From contig JBBHKE010000642.1 of assembly GCA_037447655.1 (NCBI GenBank), forward strand, positions 147,352-211,351: a DNA stretch of 64,000 nucleotides, in the 5' to 3' direction. This DNA is from Zygnema cylindricum. Taxonomy: Eukaryota; Streptophyta; Zygnematophyceae; Zygnematales; Zygnemataceae. Of this stretch, positions 1 to 11,204 are shown piece after piece (position 1 is the first letter of the stretch; each line of letters begins with the position of its first letter). The notes below the pieces were generated by a model. That model was not told the origin of the DNA, searched no databases, and saw only the letters and a program-made list of their open reading frames with translations. Both the position numbers and the translations under genes were made by a program.

Positions 1-1173
1 GGTGGAATTGATGTAAATGATTTCGCAAGACGTCATTGAATTTGCGCGTTCTGAGTGAACTTGTACTGCATCGATCTTATCATTTGGTATTTGAGCAGGG
101 TAAGTGCTCTAGAAGTGCAAGGTTGTGTAGAGATGGGAGGAAGGAAGAAGAAATCAACACCTTCCCCATCGTTGGGTCCACGACTCCTTAGAAACCTATT
201 GAAGAAAGAATGTCTCCCTAAGAGCACTCATGGGAACTTAGTGAAAAGGCATTTAGATTTGGTGGTTCTTAGTACGAAGCATCAATTCCGACTAGTCATT
301 AAGGCAAGACCAATATTAAGGGACAAACAATTTGGAAAATTAGCTTCAGAATCTGTTCGAACACTTCATCCGCTATGTAGAAGAGAAATTGCAATTTGAG
401 AGACAATGAAGAGGAGCAAGAAACCTGTGAAGGAGGAAGGAGGTCCGGTTCTATGGCTGTAGTTTTGAAATGACGGTGAGGAAGCGAAGAAAGAAAGAAT
501 TAGTAAGGGAAATCTGGAGGGTCATGAAAGGTGCGGTCTTGAAAGGCATAAAAAAGAAAAGATTGGAAAAGGACGGGGCCATATTACAAAGGAGGCGGAA
601 GGAAGACCAAGATAAGTGAACATAGACAAACAAAGAATAAAAATGGGGTTTGCCATGGGCATTTGTCTTAGCTAATATAATGCTTTTACAAGAAGACAAA
701 TTCCCTTCTAGGAAAAAAGAAAAACTTCACGAGAAGTTGCAAACAATTTTTTTGAGGTACATGTAGTTAAAGTGCCGGCAAGCAGGATAAAACAGATCTA
801 GGTAATTGACAATGGAAAAGATACCGATTTTTGTGTAAGAAATGCAGTTTATGTACTCTTTCGAAAGACGGGAAATTGTTCCAATTTTTGCTTCTCCTCA
901 CTGACATTCGCCAATATCGATTTTTAAATTCAAATTTTTGAGTTTCCGTCGACATTTAAGAATTTCGCGATTTTTTTTGAACCCATATCTTAATTCAATT
1001 TCCCCTTCTTGAAATTGACGTTGGAAAGGGGCTCCTTATCCGAATTTGATTCCTCATGTCCGAGAAATTGGCGACATCGTCCTCCTCATACAAATCAAGA
1101 TTTTTCTTCAATTCGATCAATCACCCGATAACCGAATGTAGATCCTCATGAAAATTGACATTGCGCGATATTT
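1..1173. other. No recognisable gene
   Basis: Short open frames occur on both strands but none resembles a protein family that I recognise and none has a clear exon structure. The stretch lies downstream (minus strand) of the decayed copia integrase at 1174-2228, so it may hold the hinge and degraded reverse transcriptase of that element, but I cannot see RT motifs. Confidence 0.4.
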
Positions 1174-2228
1174 TCACCGCACCAGATCAAATACACAACA
1201 AATATTTTTCTTTCGAACTATAACCCACAAAAATTCTAGACATCTCCTCGACGTTAATTTCCTTGTCACTTCATCCACATAAACCTTTAGCTCGACATCC
1301 CTAAAGTCGAACATGATGGAGCACCGGTTTCCTCCTCCTATTGATAGTTCAAACTGACGTTTTGTCACCGGAAACAGAAGTAAGTCTCCTAGTACAATAT
1401 AGTTAGTGGTGAGGATGGCTTTGCGCCACAATCAGATATTATAACCAGTAAAATGCACTATTGCCCTCACCATTGCATGTTAAGTTCTATTCTTTCTTTC
1501 GGCTACTTTATTGGATTTCGAAGAATAAGGTGATGTGAATTTTTGACCCTTCTCTTTACGATTCTGCTCAAATGCCACGAACTCTCCTCCATTGTTCAAG
1601 CTAATGGCTATCCGTTTCCTTTCGCATTGTCTTTGGGAAAACACATGCCACTCAATAAAAGTATGAAGAGCATTGATTTTCTTTTCAATGATTGAACCCA
1701 CAAAAATCTCAAATAATCATCCAAAATTACCATAATATATATTGATCCCATCTAATACTCTGTAGCTTAATGTGCCCACATAGATCGACATGGATGAGCT
1801 CTAGTTTATGTTGAGCCCAAAATTTTGCATCCTTTGTAAAATGGGGTTTCCGAGTTTGTGGACCTTGACTACATCCATCATATCCATCCACTTTTTCGTT
1901 TTAATAATCCTCAATTACCTTGGATTTATGACACATCCAATATTGCTATAAGGTTGAATCTCCCTGTAGTTTTGAGATTTGATGTAAAACGCTTATGGCA
2001 GAAGCATTCGTCCTCACGCCTTCTCGACAAAAGTCAAAACTGCATGGAATTGGTGATTTTGCTTCCGTTTATAAATTTGTTATTAGCTCGATTTCTGTAA
2101 ATGAAAAAATCGTTTGAGACCATGATGCACCCACCGACGCGCTGAATTTGTGGTACGCTAAGTAGATATACAAATACATTTGGAATATTCAAGATGTTGA
2201 AAAGCTTCAGATATGGATTCGTTTCCAT
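1174..2228 (-). pseudogene. Decayed copia protease-integrase region (element B)
   Basis: Read on the minus strand, this region follows the order of a Ty1/copia polyprotein. At 2034-2228 is the linker between protease and integrase, with a LSVPQI motif typical of the segment before the integrase zinc finger. At about 1700-1850 is the integrase core start, including a HVDLCG motif with the first catalytic Asp. At 1480-1701 follow NNGGEF, where the second catalytic Asp is replaced by Asn, then SKSNKVAERKN with the third catalytic residue Glu retained. The segment before 1431 resembles the next conserved block. The pieces lie in different frames and are separated by stops, so nothing functional can be made. 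No LTR was found for this element. Confidence 0.7.
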
Positions 2229-2759
2229 AATGGTCCCACGTGGGTGAAGTTAGAGGAGCACCCATTGTACCAACGATGATAATTTCTCCACTTGCGGCCG
2301 TGATTCTTTTAGGGATGGTAAGTGAACGTATGCCTTTAAAAATGGACGTTATGAAGGTACACGTGGTGAGATCCCCATTGTGTGTGTCACTTCAATCACT
2401 AAGTAAATATATAGTGAGGTGCAAAAAAGGTGAACGTATGTCCTCTTTCGTCTCCTTCCAATTTTCCCAAATCGAAGAAATTCCATAGCCTCTGCTACAT
2501 GTGTCGTAGAGGCCACAACCACTACCTCTGTCATGGTCGCAACCATGACCACAAGAATTTCAGCTGCCTCTACGTCCTCGATTCTACTATTTAGAAAAAC
2601 ATTGTTGACTTTTGTGGCCCAACTTTTCGTTATAAAGGCATGTTTTTTTTTACTTGGATAAGAGAAAGAAATATGGCAAAGCCGATTGTAACGAAAACAC
2701 GAGATATTTCTTAGTTCATTTTGGACAGACTAGAATTTTATATTTGTGCCCTTGGCTTA

Positions 2760-3277
2760 TCATTTTCTACGGCCTCTCGAACCTCCTCTTTTTCCGCCCC
2801 CTCTTTCACGAGTGTAATGCAAATCCATGAACTTTGGAGAGACGTCTTTCAAGGCTCCTGATCCCTTGGAGCCTTTTAAGAGGTGACGCGGATGCTCTCT
2901 GCCATCTTGAAGTAATTTATGATAAACTCGTAATTTTTGTTTTACCTCCCGTTTAAAATCTCTTTGAGATGTATCCACTTGTCCGACAATGCATTGAAAA
3001 ATCTGGTCACTTTGTCCCACTTCGTGATCGCTCTTCGATTGTTGATTAGTTGTTGATTGATAATATTTGAACCGATTCACTACATCATCAACTCCAATAC
3101 CTTCCAACATCCGTTTGCACTGTTGTGCGTAGGGAAATGATCATTCACGGACATTGAACACATTTGCATCAATTTGTTAATGGCCGCAAGATTTTTCCTC
3201 TTCCACAAACGTCGAGCCTTGGCATCTCCGAAAGACATTTTTTCCTCCCGGTTCACAACTTTCCAAAGTCCCCTCAA
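2760..3277 (-). pseudogene. Decayed copia Gag (element B)
   Basis: Two overlapping minus-strand frames together resemble the copia Gag (UBN2-type) domain. One carries a block with ARRLWKRKNLAAINKL followed by NGCWKVLE, like the region ending in a W-x-x-L motif. The next carries a basic C-terminal tail rich in Gly and Arg that would precede the zinc knuckle. A frameshift near 3080-3110 separates them. It lies upstream, on the minus strand, of the integrase remnants at 1174-2228, in the correct gag-pol order. I see no intact CCHC knuckle between the two blocks. The assignment to copia Gag is by pattern and context only. Confidence 0.5.
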
Positions 3278-4344
3278 TTTCAGTTAAGCTTGAATGTACT
3301 TTTTCCAACGAAGGTAATTCAATCTGTTAAAGACAACGGTTTTGCTGTGCATGAGAAACATCTCCTCTCCTCCTTGATTTCCTTCCTCTAAATCGAAATC
3401 ATCATATAATATATGTTTCCACTTCTTATCTTTCTTTTTCTTCGACCCCTTGTCATCATCCTCGAAATCTCTTCCATTCAGATCGTGATGTGGTTCACCC
3501 TGAGTTAGTTCATCAAAATCCCATCAACGGCGGAAAACCTCTCATCTATTTTGGCGAATGAACTTCTCCACATGCGCTCACAACTGTTTATCGGACATTG
3601 AACCACGAACACCTCTATTTTCATCAAAAAAATCGGTGGGGATTGAAGACATAAATGAAGCTTGAGAAAAAATGAAATCTTTTTTTTCTTTGTGGGGCTC
3701 CTTGGGAGGCGACAGATTATCCGAAGTATGTATTGGTGATGGTGGCACCTGAAGAAGAGGGAGTGAATGGGAGCTTCTTCTTCTTCTTTTTCCCCCATAA
3801 CCGCAACACTCGCCAGGATGACACGACAATGAAGCACTTACCGCAAGGGTCAATTTATACCTCAATGTTCACCACAAAAATTACATTACAGCGAATGCAA
3901 TCAAATTGATCAATATTGCATTACATTAGAATGACATTAAAATACGATTCGGAAAAAATAATCTCACATTAATAAAAAACCGATATTACAATTTTTTCTT
4001 CTCTTTTCCTTCGTGGTCCATTTCTTCACATGTTCCTCCAATTAATATCTACAAAAAGCCACGTCCTCCCCTAATACGATAACCAAAAATAGCAAAACCC
4101 ATATGAGTGTGCGCCGCCAAAAAACTTCAAAAAATCTGCCACCTGTCAACTCAAAACACTAGAACACTCTAAATTAAACTAAAGACTTGAAACTGCTAGA
4201 CGAGAATCCAGCCGAGAGTACTTGAAAAATATCAAGTATTATCGCACTAATATAGACTTAGTGAGGTATATTTTTAGAAGCAAATGCAAAAGACACAAAA
4301 TTTGACGGGAATTGCACAATCTACATAGTTCATTGTTATTAGTG
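3278..4344. other. No recognisable gene; possible 5' part of element B
   Basis: The two overlapping minus-strand frames at 3505-3865 are Glu/Ser-rich and match nothing known to me. The rest is AT-rich. It may contain the 5' leader and LTR of element B, but no second LTR copy is present in the window to confirm it. Confidence 0.35.
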
Positions 4345-4347
4345 TTA

Positions 4348-5126
4348 GGGTACGTCTCCATGTGTCAAAGTTAGGGTTTTTCTCTGTCGTTTTCCTATAA
4401 AACCTAGCAATGTACCGCGTAAGTTTTAACCGTACAAATAAATAGAAAAAAAGAGAAGTACAATTTACGTCATCATTGAATTTAGAATGTACTACATGTT
4501 GTCGTCTTTGTGTTCTCCGACCCACGGCCACGCCAAAAAACTTCATTTTCAAACTTTTCTTTAAAACACATGGGCGATGTGTTTTAAAACAAATGATTCA
4601 CTTTTAACAAATAGGAACAAGTTTCCGCACGTGTCATTCTTTTTCAAAAATTTCAAACAAATTCAAGCGACGATGAAAAATGAAGGATTCGCTATGTTTT
4701 GTCCTATAAGGTTCATCTTTGACGAGGCAAAGTACACAATTTGTTAAGTTTTGTCCGTTTGCGCCAGGTACGGATTTTATATCTCCAGGGGTCTCAAGAT
4801 TCCGATGCCATTTCACGTCGAGCGGACAAAAGACGCAAAGGCAAATTGTATCTTCTTCAACGGTGAAATGGCACAGGCTGGAAAGCAGTCAATTACAATG
4901 TCACGAAAAGTCATGCGACGTCACAAGCAGTTACAAAAAATAATGTGCGTCATCACAGATTGTAGATGTTGAGAGCACTCATGGGCATTTTCAGCATTTA
5001 CTATCGTCACACCTTTAAGTAACAATTTCGTTGTTACACGTAGAGACACAAAAAACTTGGGTCCGTCGGTTCTGCGCTTAAAAACAACGTTATTTTGCTA
5101 AGTTTCAAGTACATGGAAACACACCT
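4348..5126. mobile_element. TTA-flanked MITE (GGGTGTGTGCCC-type family)
   Basis: The ends are imperfect inverted repeats: GGGTACGTCTCCATGTG on the left, and CATGGAAACACACCT on the right. Both sides are flanked by TTA (4345-4347 and 5127-5129), the 3-bp target duplication typical of PIF/Harbinger elements. There is no transposase. The inner sequence at 4348-4860 recurs in inverted orientation at 60822-61318, and related ends occur at 22266, 27194, 27274 and 29814. The superfamily assignment rests on the TTA duplication only. Confidence 0.6.
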
Positions 5127-5261
5127 TTAGAAAGTTTTCTCCCTAGTTATAACATCTTTTCTCCGTGCACACTTGTTGGGTTGTTAATAAAAGTCTGCCT
5201 ATATAAGAAAAAGAATCTTGCCTTCGAATTGTTGTCTTTTTGGAAAGCTTTCAGTCTCAGA

Positions 5262-5500
5262 GCAGCGCAGCTGCTTTACAGACAGAGCAGCGCAGTTGCT
5301 ATACAACAGAGCAGCGCAGCTGCTATACAGCAACGCAGCTGCTATATAGCAGAGCAGCTACTATACAAAAGAGCAGCGCAGCTGCTATACAGCAGCGCAG
5401 CTGCTATACAGCAGAGCAGCTGCTATACAACAGAGCAGCGCAGCAGCAGAGCAGTTGCTATACAGCAGAGCAGCGCAGCAGCGAAGCTTCAACACAGACA
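5262..5500 (+). repeat. Tandem CAG-rich repeat in the LTR
   Basis: About ten imperfect copies of a roughly 21-24-bp unit built on GAGCAGCGCAGCTGCTATAC. The same array lies in the 3' LTR (about 10345-10540) with fewer units, which explains the LTR length difference. Each unit contains the self-complementary GCAGCTGC, so the array can fold into many hairpins. Confidence 0.85.
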
Positions 5501-5604
5501 GGACAAGGCAACCATGATTATGTTTGATATAGTCCGTACGGACAACGCAACGTCTAATATTCTTAATGTGATTCTGTACAGGATAGAGCAACTGCGATAG
5601 ATAC

Positions 5605-5695
5605 GATTCTAGTTAGCTTAGTGATAGCTCAGTGGTAGCTTAGTGATAGCTCAATGGTAGCTTGACAGATTAGTGGTAGCTTGGTGGTTTGATGT
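5605..5695 (+). repeat. Tandem TAGCTCAGTGGTAGC-like repeats in the LTR
   Basis: Five or so imperfect copies of a 15-19-bp unit such as TAGCTCAGTGGTAGCT. The unit resembles the D-arm/box A of tRNA genes, but no box B or tRNA fold follows. The repeats are also present in the 3' LTR near 10660-10745. Confidence 0.6.
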
Positions 5696-5990
5696 ACCTC
5701 TCAAGTACAATGGTGTTGCCAGTTCAACACAAGTATAAGACTTAAGACTCATAGCATATTATGTATCCAGACTTCCAAGTAGTAAAACTGCAGACAGTTT
5801 TTGGGAAACTTCTGAGTATTATATCTTGAGTGTTGTCAGGTCAATTGTGCTATAACTTTGGGAGTTATCAGTGTTTATGCTACTCTATATTCTGATAGAG
5901 TTTTGTGAGGTTTGGATGCTTGTATAAGAATTGGTGAGCACTTAAGAAAATCTGTTTGGTAGGATTCTTGATAGCTTCTGAGAGTGTATC

Positions 5991-6653
5991 ATGTCTACTT
6001 CTACTACTACTGCTGCTCCTCCACCTGCACCGGTGGTTGTAGAACAACAGGTTATGGGCCTGTCATCAAGAATTCCTATCTTTTTCGGGGATAAGTATGT
6101 TTACTGGGCGGATATGGTGGAAACACATTTTGAAAATGTCAATCTTTTGGATATATTAGATGGTTCGCTAGATGAATCTGATCCATCATGGTCTAAGAAA
6201 AATACGCAAGCTCGTTTTATTCTGAAATTTTGTATATCTGAGGACTTAGCTATGTCTCGGATAAAAATGAAAAAAGCAATTGATATTTGGAAATCTCTTA
6301 AAAGTGATTATGAAAAGGCAAATGTCCAGGAAGAGCTTCTATTGGCTGGAAAAATTTGGGACTATAAGTACATTGGCGGTAAAATGGCTGAATATTCTAA
6401 CAAATTTCGTATCCTTGTAGATGCACATGCTTGTGCAGGTGGGGCGTTTCCTCCTTTTCAACAGGCGGCATTGCTCATGAGGGGTCTCCCTCGTAGTATG
6501 AAAGGAGCATCTGACATGCTCAAACAAAAAGATAAAGCTAGCTGGACTTTACAGTTAGCCATCAATATTTTACTAGAGGAGGAAGCTACATCTAATATTC
6601 TCAATGTTGAGCAAGTAGAGGCTTTTAATTCAGACTTTGAGAGAAAAGGATAG
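5991..6653 (+). pseudogene. Copia Gag, truncated by a stop (element A)
   Basis: This 220-residue frame encodes a UBN2-type copia Gag, the particle-forming protein that packages element RNA in the cytoplasm. Residues around 30-45 carry the conserved IPIFFGDKYVYW block that opens the domain, and the later GLPRSM block matches the usual Gag motif. The frame stops at a TAG (6651-6653) just before the Asn/Gln-rich linker. The zinc knuckle CFYCSERGHGYKFC lies downstream at about 6728-6771 in another frame; a TGCA duplication near 6724-6731 is the likely cause. Start choice is open: the ATG at 5991 lies inside the LTR, whereas the in-frame ATG at 6054 (codon 22) lies in the primer site and matches where the D element Gag similarity begins. 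Confidence 0.88.
6050..6060 (+). other. Primer-binding site for half-tRNA iMet (element A)
   Basis: GGTTATGGGCC directly abuts the 5' LTR. It is the complement of the anticodon arm of plant initiator tRNA-Met (GGCCCAUAACC, where CAU is the anticodon), not of the tRNA 3' end used by most plant copia elements. Internal initiator-tRNA priming is known from Drosophila copia and yeast Ty5. The ATG at 6054-6056 is in frame with gag. Confidence 0.85.
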
Positions 6654-6871
6654 TTTAATCAGAAAAGGAATCAGTTTAATCAGTTCAGACAGTTTAATCA
6701 AGGTGGAAATAGACAATCCAAAATGCATGCTTTTATTGTAGTGAGAGAGGTCATGGATACAAATTCTGTCCTAAGCTTAAAAAGGCTAATGATACAGGTT
6801 TATACCGGCCGGGATGGCAACAAATCCAGTTTTACAAAGGCTTCACGGGGACTACACCTCGTGGAAATGCA

Positions 6872-8461
6872 TTGTTTTCGGCTTCTTCGTCTCTCCAAGA
6901 CGAGACTTTGACGGTTTCTACAGAGGACGATACGGATCTATTCGCTATGGCGGCTGCAATGGAGGGCGCGAAGGACCCCGGATGGATAATGGATACAAGA
7001 GCGTCAGCCCACATGTGCTGGAACAAGGCCATCTTCAAAAATCTGAAAACAACGCAGGAAAAAAATATTTATTATGCTTGTGGAATGAGTGTTCAAACTC
7101 GTGTTGTGGGTGATGTGTCATTACTAGTTGATGTAGAGGGAAAAGCAATTGAAAGGACTCTTCACAATGTCTTATTTGTGCCTGACTTTAAGAAAAATCT
7201 GTTTTCTACGTCGTTGGTAGAGAGCAAAGTCTTTGAGGTTAATTTGAAAAATGGTCGGCAAGTTGTTAGCAAAAATGGCAAGCTTGCGGTTATAGGTACT
7301 AGAGATAGTAGCAAGATGTATCGCATGGATATGGCTAATACAAACGAGAATGATGTTTTGTACTCCGGTGTTTTGCACTCAGATGAGTTGTGGCATAAAA
7401 GATTAGGTCATGTAAATTATGATAGTTTGAGGAAAATGGTCACTGCTGGAAAAATAGAGGGTGTATCAATCACAGATGGGCCGGTCAAAACTTGCGATGG
7501 TTGCGCTTTAGGCAAAATCCACAGATTGCCATTTCCTACGGAGTCTGAGCATCGGTCAACGAAACTTTTACAACAAATTCATTCGGATGTCTTTGGTCCG
7601 GCGAAGGTTCCATCTGCCGGGGGGATGAAATATATGGTCACCTTTACAGATGATTTCTCCAGGTTTACAAAAGTTTACTTCATGAAGGAGAAGAGTGAAG
7701 TGTTTGGTCACTTCAAACACTATAAAGCATGGGCTGAAAAACTTAATAATTCATCTATTTTACAGCTCAGATCGGACAATGGTGGTGAATATACATCGAA
7801 AGATTTTGAAACCTTTTTACTCGAGGAAGGCATTAGTCATCTATTGACTGTTCCATATTCACCGGAACAAAATGGAGTGTCGAAAAGACTGAATAGAAAT
7901 CTCACGGAAAGCTCTAGGTCTATGCTCGCAGATAAAAATGTGGATCCGAAATTCTGGGCTGAGGCTCTAAATTGTGCAGTTTATATTAAAAATAGGATAG
8001 GATCAAGATCGGTAGAAACAACTCCTTACAAAATCTGGACAGGTAGCAAACCAGATGTTAGCCATTTCAAGGTCTTTGGTAGTCAATGCTTTATATTGGA
8101 TACGTCTAAAGATAGATGGAAAATGGAACCGAAGGGATTACCAGGTATTCTGTTAGGATATGATGATCACTCAAAAGATTATAGAGTCTTTGTGTTTGAA
8201 AGGCAGAAAATAGTTGTAGCTAGAAACATCATTGTTAAAGATAAACTAGACATTATAGATTTATTTCAAATGACAGAGAAGCAAAAGCAACAAAAAGTAC
8301 AGGAGTATGTCATCTTAGATTGCATGCAGGAAATTGTCTCGCGGGTGCAACATTCTCCGGTGATGACTCCAGAATCAGACTCTCTCCACATTCCTCACCA
8401 ACTTCGGGTCCAGACGGACCAAGAGCAGTCAATACACACGGATCGCAACCAGCGCAATTAG
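6872..8461 (+). pseudogene. Copia protease-integrase, catalytic residues lost (element A)
   Basis: A 529-residue open frame covers aspartic protease and integrase. The protease active site, normally DSGAS, reads DTRAS at residues 41-45. The integrase zinc finger is intact: H175, H180, C208, C211. In the core, the first Asp is D239 (HSDVFGP) and the second D302 (RSDNGGEY), but the Glu expected in NGVAERLNR is Lys at 338 (NGVSKRLNR). The GKY/GY block near 424-431 marks the C-terminal domain. The frame begins within the Gag-protease linker; it is a polyprotein fragment and the ATG is not a genuine start. It ends in the hinge, and 8462-8641 holds the remaining hinge in other frames. Confidence 0.9.
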
Positions 8462-8641
8462 CACAATGCGCGGCATCCGACGATCTCAGCCTCAGAATTT
8501 CCGGGGGGAAGAAGATCAAGCAGCCGCTTGCAAGCAAGCTCTCACTTTGCCTACTCGGCAGTCTCAAGGGAGCCCTTGACCATCCAAGAGGCCTTCTCAT
8601 CACCAGAGCGGAATCACTAGATTGAGTCGGCAAACGACGAA

Positions 8642-10147
8642 ATGAAGTCGATCATGGAGGCTCAAACATGGGAGCTCGTCGACCTTCCTCCAGACAGAAA
8701 AGCGATCGGCAGCAAATGGGTATTCAAGGTGAAGTTAAATCTCGATAACACCATTGAACGCTATAAGGCCAGACTTGTGGCGAAGGGGTACAATCAAAAG
8801 GAAGGAATCGATTTTGAAGAAACATTTTCTCCGGTTGTAAGATTTCCAACAGTTAGGATTTTGCTGTCCCTAGCTGCTATAGAAGATATGGAAATTCATC
8901 AGATGGATGTAAAAACGGCCTTTTTGCATGGAGAACTAGAAGAGACCATTTACATGCAGCAGCCTGAAAAGTATGTGGAACCAGGAAAAGAGCACTTAGT
9001 ATGCAAGTTGCTAAAATCTTTGTACGACCTAAAACAGGCCCCTAGACAGTGGAATACAAAGCTTGATGAATAATTGACTAGTCTAGGATTTCAAAGGATA
9101 AGTTCTGATCACTCTGTCTACGTTCTAAAGGGTGAAAATGGGATAGTGTATATAGCAGTATATGTAGATGATTTGCTATTAATTAGCAAATCAATGGCTG
9201 AAATTAACAAAATCAAAACTGCTCTAAACTCACGGTTCGAGATGAAAGACCTCGGTGTGGCAAAATATATTTTGGGTATCCAGGTAGAGAGGGACAGAAA
9301 TAAGAAAATTATAAAATTGACTCAAAAAGAGGCTATTGGAAACATGTTAGATGAGTACAAAATGCGGGGGGCAAAGGGATGTTTAACTCCAATGGAGTTT
9401 AGGCAGAAGTTAGAGGGAGAAGAGACAGAACCAGATGTCATTGTTAGCGAGTATTTAGAGTCAGGGGAGAATGATCCTATGAGAATAATACCTTATAGAC
9501 AGATAGTGGGAAGCTTAATATATTTCATGAACTGTACCCGTCCTGACATTGCTACAGCAGTCGGGGTACTGAGCAAGTGTCTAGAAAATCCGAGAAAATT
9601 TGATCTTGATGCAGCAAAGAGAGTCTAAAGATATTTGGCAGGAACTAAAGATCTCAAACTCACTCTAGGCGGAGGAGAAGTCAAGCTGCAAACATGGAGT
9701 GATGCAAGCTATGGCGACATGCCAAGCCGGAAATCCACCACGGGATTCGTTCTACAAATTGGGAACGGTACTTGATGTTGGAGCAGCAAACTTCAAAAGG
9801 TTACATCACAGTCGACAATGGAGTCAGAATATATGGCAGCAAGCTCGGCCATCAAAGAACTCTTATGGGTAAAATCCATGTTACAAGAACTAGGATACAT
9901 GCAAGTTGGTCCATAGGTAATCTGGTGTGATAACCAGGCTGCCATTGCCATTGCTTCTAACCCGAGTCATCACTTCAAAAGCAAGCACATGGATGTACGA
10001 TTACACTTTGTAAGAGAAAAGGTGTTCTCTAGAGTGATTAAATTATGTTATTTGCCAGATGCAAAAATGATTGCTGATATGCTCACTAAAGCCCTTCCTG
10101 CTCTTAAGCTGAAGTATTGTAGAGACTCAGTGGGATTAAGTGAATAG
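8642..10147 (+). pseudogene. Copia reverse transcriptase-RNase H with in-frame stops (element A)
   Basis: One continuous frame with four internal stops (9071-9073, 9626-9628, about 9774, about 9915) encodes RT and RNase H. RT landmarks are [11 protein letters not shown], the first catalytic Asp block [25 protein letters not shown] and the polymerase motif YVDDLL near 9160. RNase H follows, with TWSDASYGD, STMESEYMA, CDNQAAI and the terminal MLTKALP block, ending with a stop at 10145-10147. Reading through the stops leaves every domain recognisable, so decay is by point mutation. The sequence is closely related to element D, with which it shares motifs such as YIL-GIQ-ERDR and QKEAIGNML. Confidence 0.92.
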
Positions 10148-10300
10148 TTGAACTGATGCACTGCTATATTGACACTCTGCGATAATTCCACCATTGTGAG
10201 GTAGTGGGACTGGGTGACTTGCTAATTGCTATGTTGCGATGCTGCGATGCTGCGCTAGTTTATCACCGCAGCTGCGCTGGGATACTGAGTCTAAAGCTTT

Positions 10301-10307
10301 AGGGGAG
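10301..10307 (+). other. Polypurine tract of element A
   Basis: AGGGGAG immediately precedes the 3' LTR start TGTTGTC. The other two PBS-sharing elements end their purine tract with GGGGAG too. Confidence 0.85.
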
Positions 10308-11100
10308 TGTTGTCTTTTTGGAAAGCTTTCAGTCTCAAAGGAACGCAGCTGCTTTACAGACAGAGCAGCGCAACTGCTATACAACAGAGCAGCGCAGCTG
10401 CTATACAGCAGCGCAGCTGCTATACAGCAGCGCACCTGCTATACAGCAGAGCAGCTGCTATACAACAGAGCAGCGTAGCAGCAGAGCACCGCAGCAGCAG
10501 AGCAACTGCTATATAGCAGAGCAGCGCAGCAGCGAAGCTTAAACACATACAGGACAAGGCAACCATGATTATGTTTGATATAGTCCGTACGGACAACGCA
10601 ACGTCTAATATTCTTAATGTGATTCTGTACAGGATAGAGCAACTGCGATAGATACGATTCTAGTTAGCTTAGTGATAGCTCAGTGGTAGCTTAGTGATAG
10701 CTCAATGGTAGCTTGACAGATTAGTGGTAGCTTGGTGGTTTGATGTACCTCTCAAGTACAATGGTGTTGCCAGTTCAACACAAGTATAAGACTTAGGACT
10801 CATAGCATATTGTGTATCCAGACTTCCAAGTAGTAAAACTGCAGACAGTTTTTGGGAAACTTCTGAGTATTATATCTTGAGTGTTGTCGGGTCAATTGTG
10901 CTATAACTTTGGGAGTTATCAGTGTTTATGCTACTCTATATTCTGATAGAGTTTTGTGAGGTTTGGATGCTTGTAGAAGAATTGGTGAGCACTTAAGAAC
11001 ATCTGTTTGGTAGGATTCTTGATAGCTTCTGAGAGTGTATCATGTCTACTTCTACTACTACTGCTGCTCCTCCACCTGCACCGGTGGTTGTAGAACAACA
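10308..11100 (+). repeat. 3' LTR of element A
   Basis: 793 bp, matching 5230-6049. It ends ACAACA at 11100, where similarity to the 5' copy stops exactly at the primer site boundary. It includes the would-be gag start region (ATG at 11043). Confidence 0.92.
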
Positions 11101-11204
11101 CCAATAGCAACCATGGGATGTACAATCCCTTAAGTGTGCACTAAAAAAAAACATTTTAACAAGCGGAAAAAAAAATTACACTAATAGCGATGAATAGTCC
11201 AATG

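Larger units (their letters stand above)
5230..6049 (+). repeat. 5' LTR of element A
   Basis: 820 bp, TG...CA. It matches 10308-11100 almost base for base outside the repeat tract, where it is longer by about 27 bp. The LTR end lies inside the gag reading frame: the first ATG at 5991 is 59 bases before the LTR boundary. Confidence 0.92.
5230..11100 (+). mobile_element. Copia LTR retrotransposon, complete but inactivated (element A)
   Basis: A 5.87-kb Ty1/copia element has LTRs at 5230-6049 and 10308-11100, a primer site right after the 5' LTR, gag, protease, integrase, RT and RNase H in copia order, and a purine tract immediately before the 3' LTR. The LTRs start TGTTGT and end ACAACA, a perfect 6-bp inverted repeat. 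The 5-bp flanks CGAAT (5225-5229) and CCAAT (11101-11105) differ at one base and probably represent a decayed target duplication. The polyprotein carries several stops, one frameshift before the zinc knuckle, a damaged protease motif and a replaced integrase catalytic residue, so the copy cannot be autonomous. Most LTR differences lie in the CAG-rich repeat region. Confidence 0.92.
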
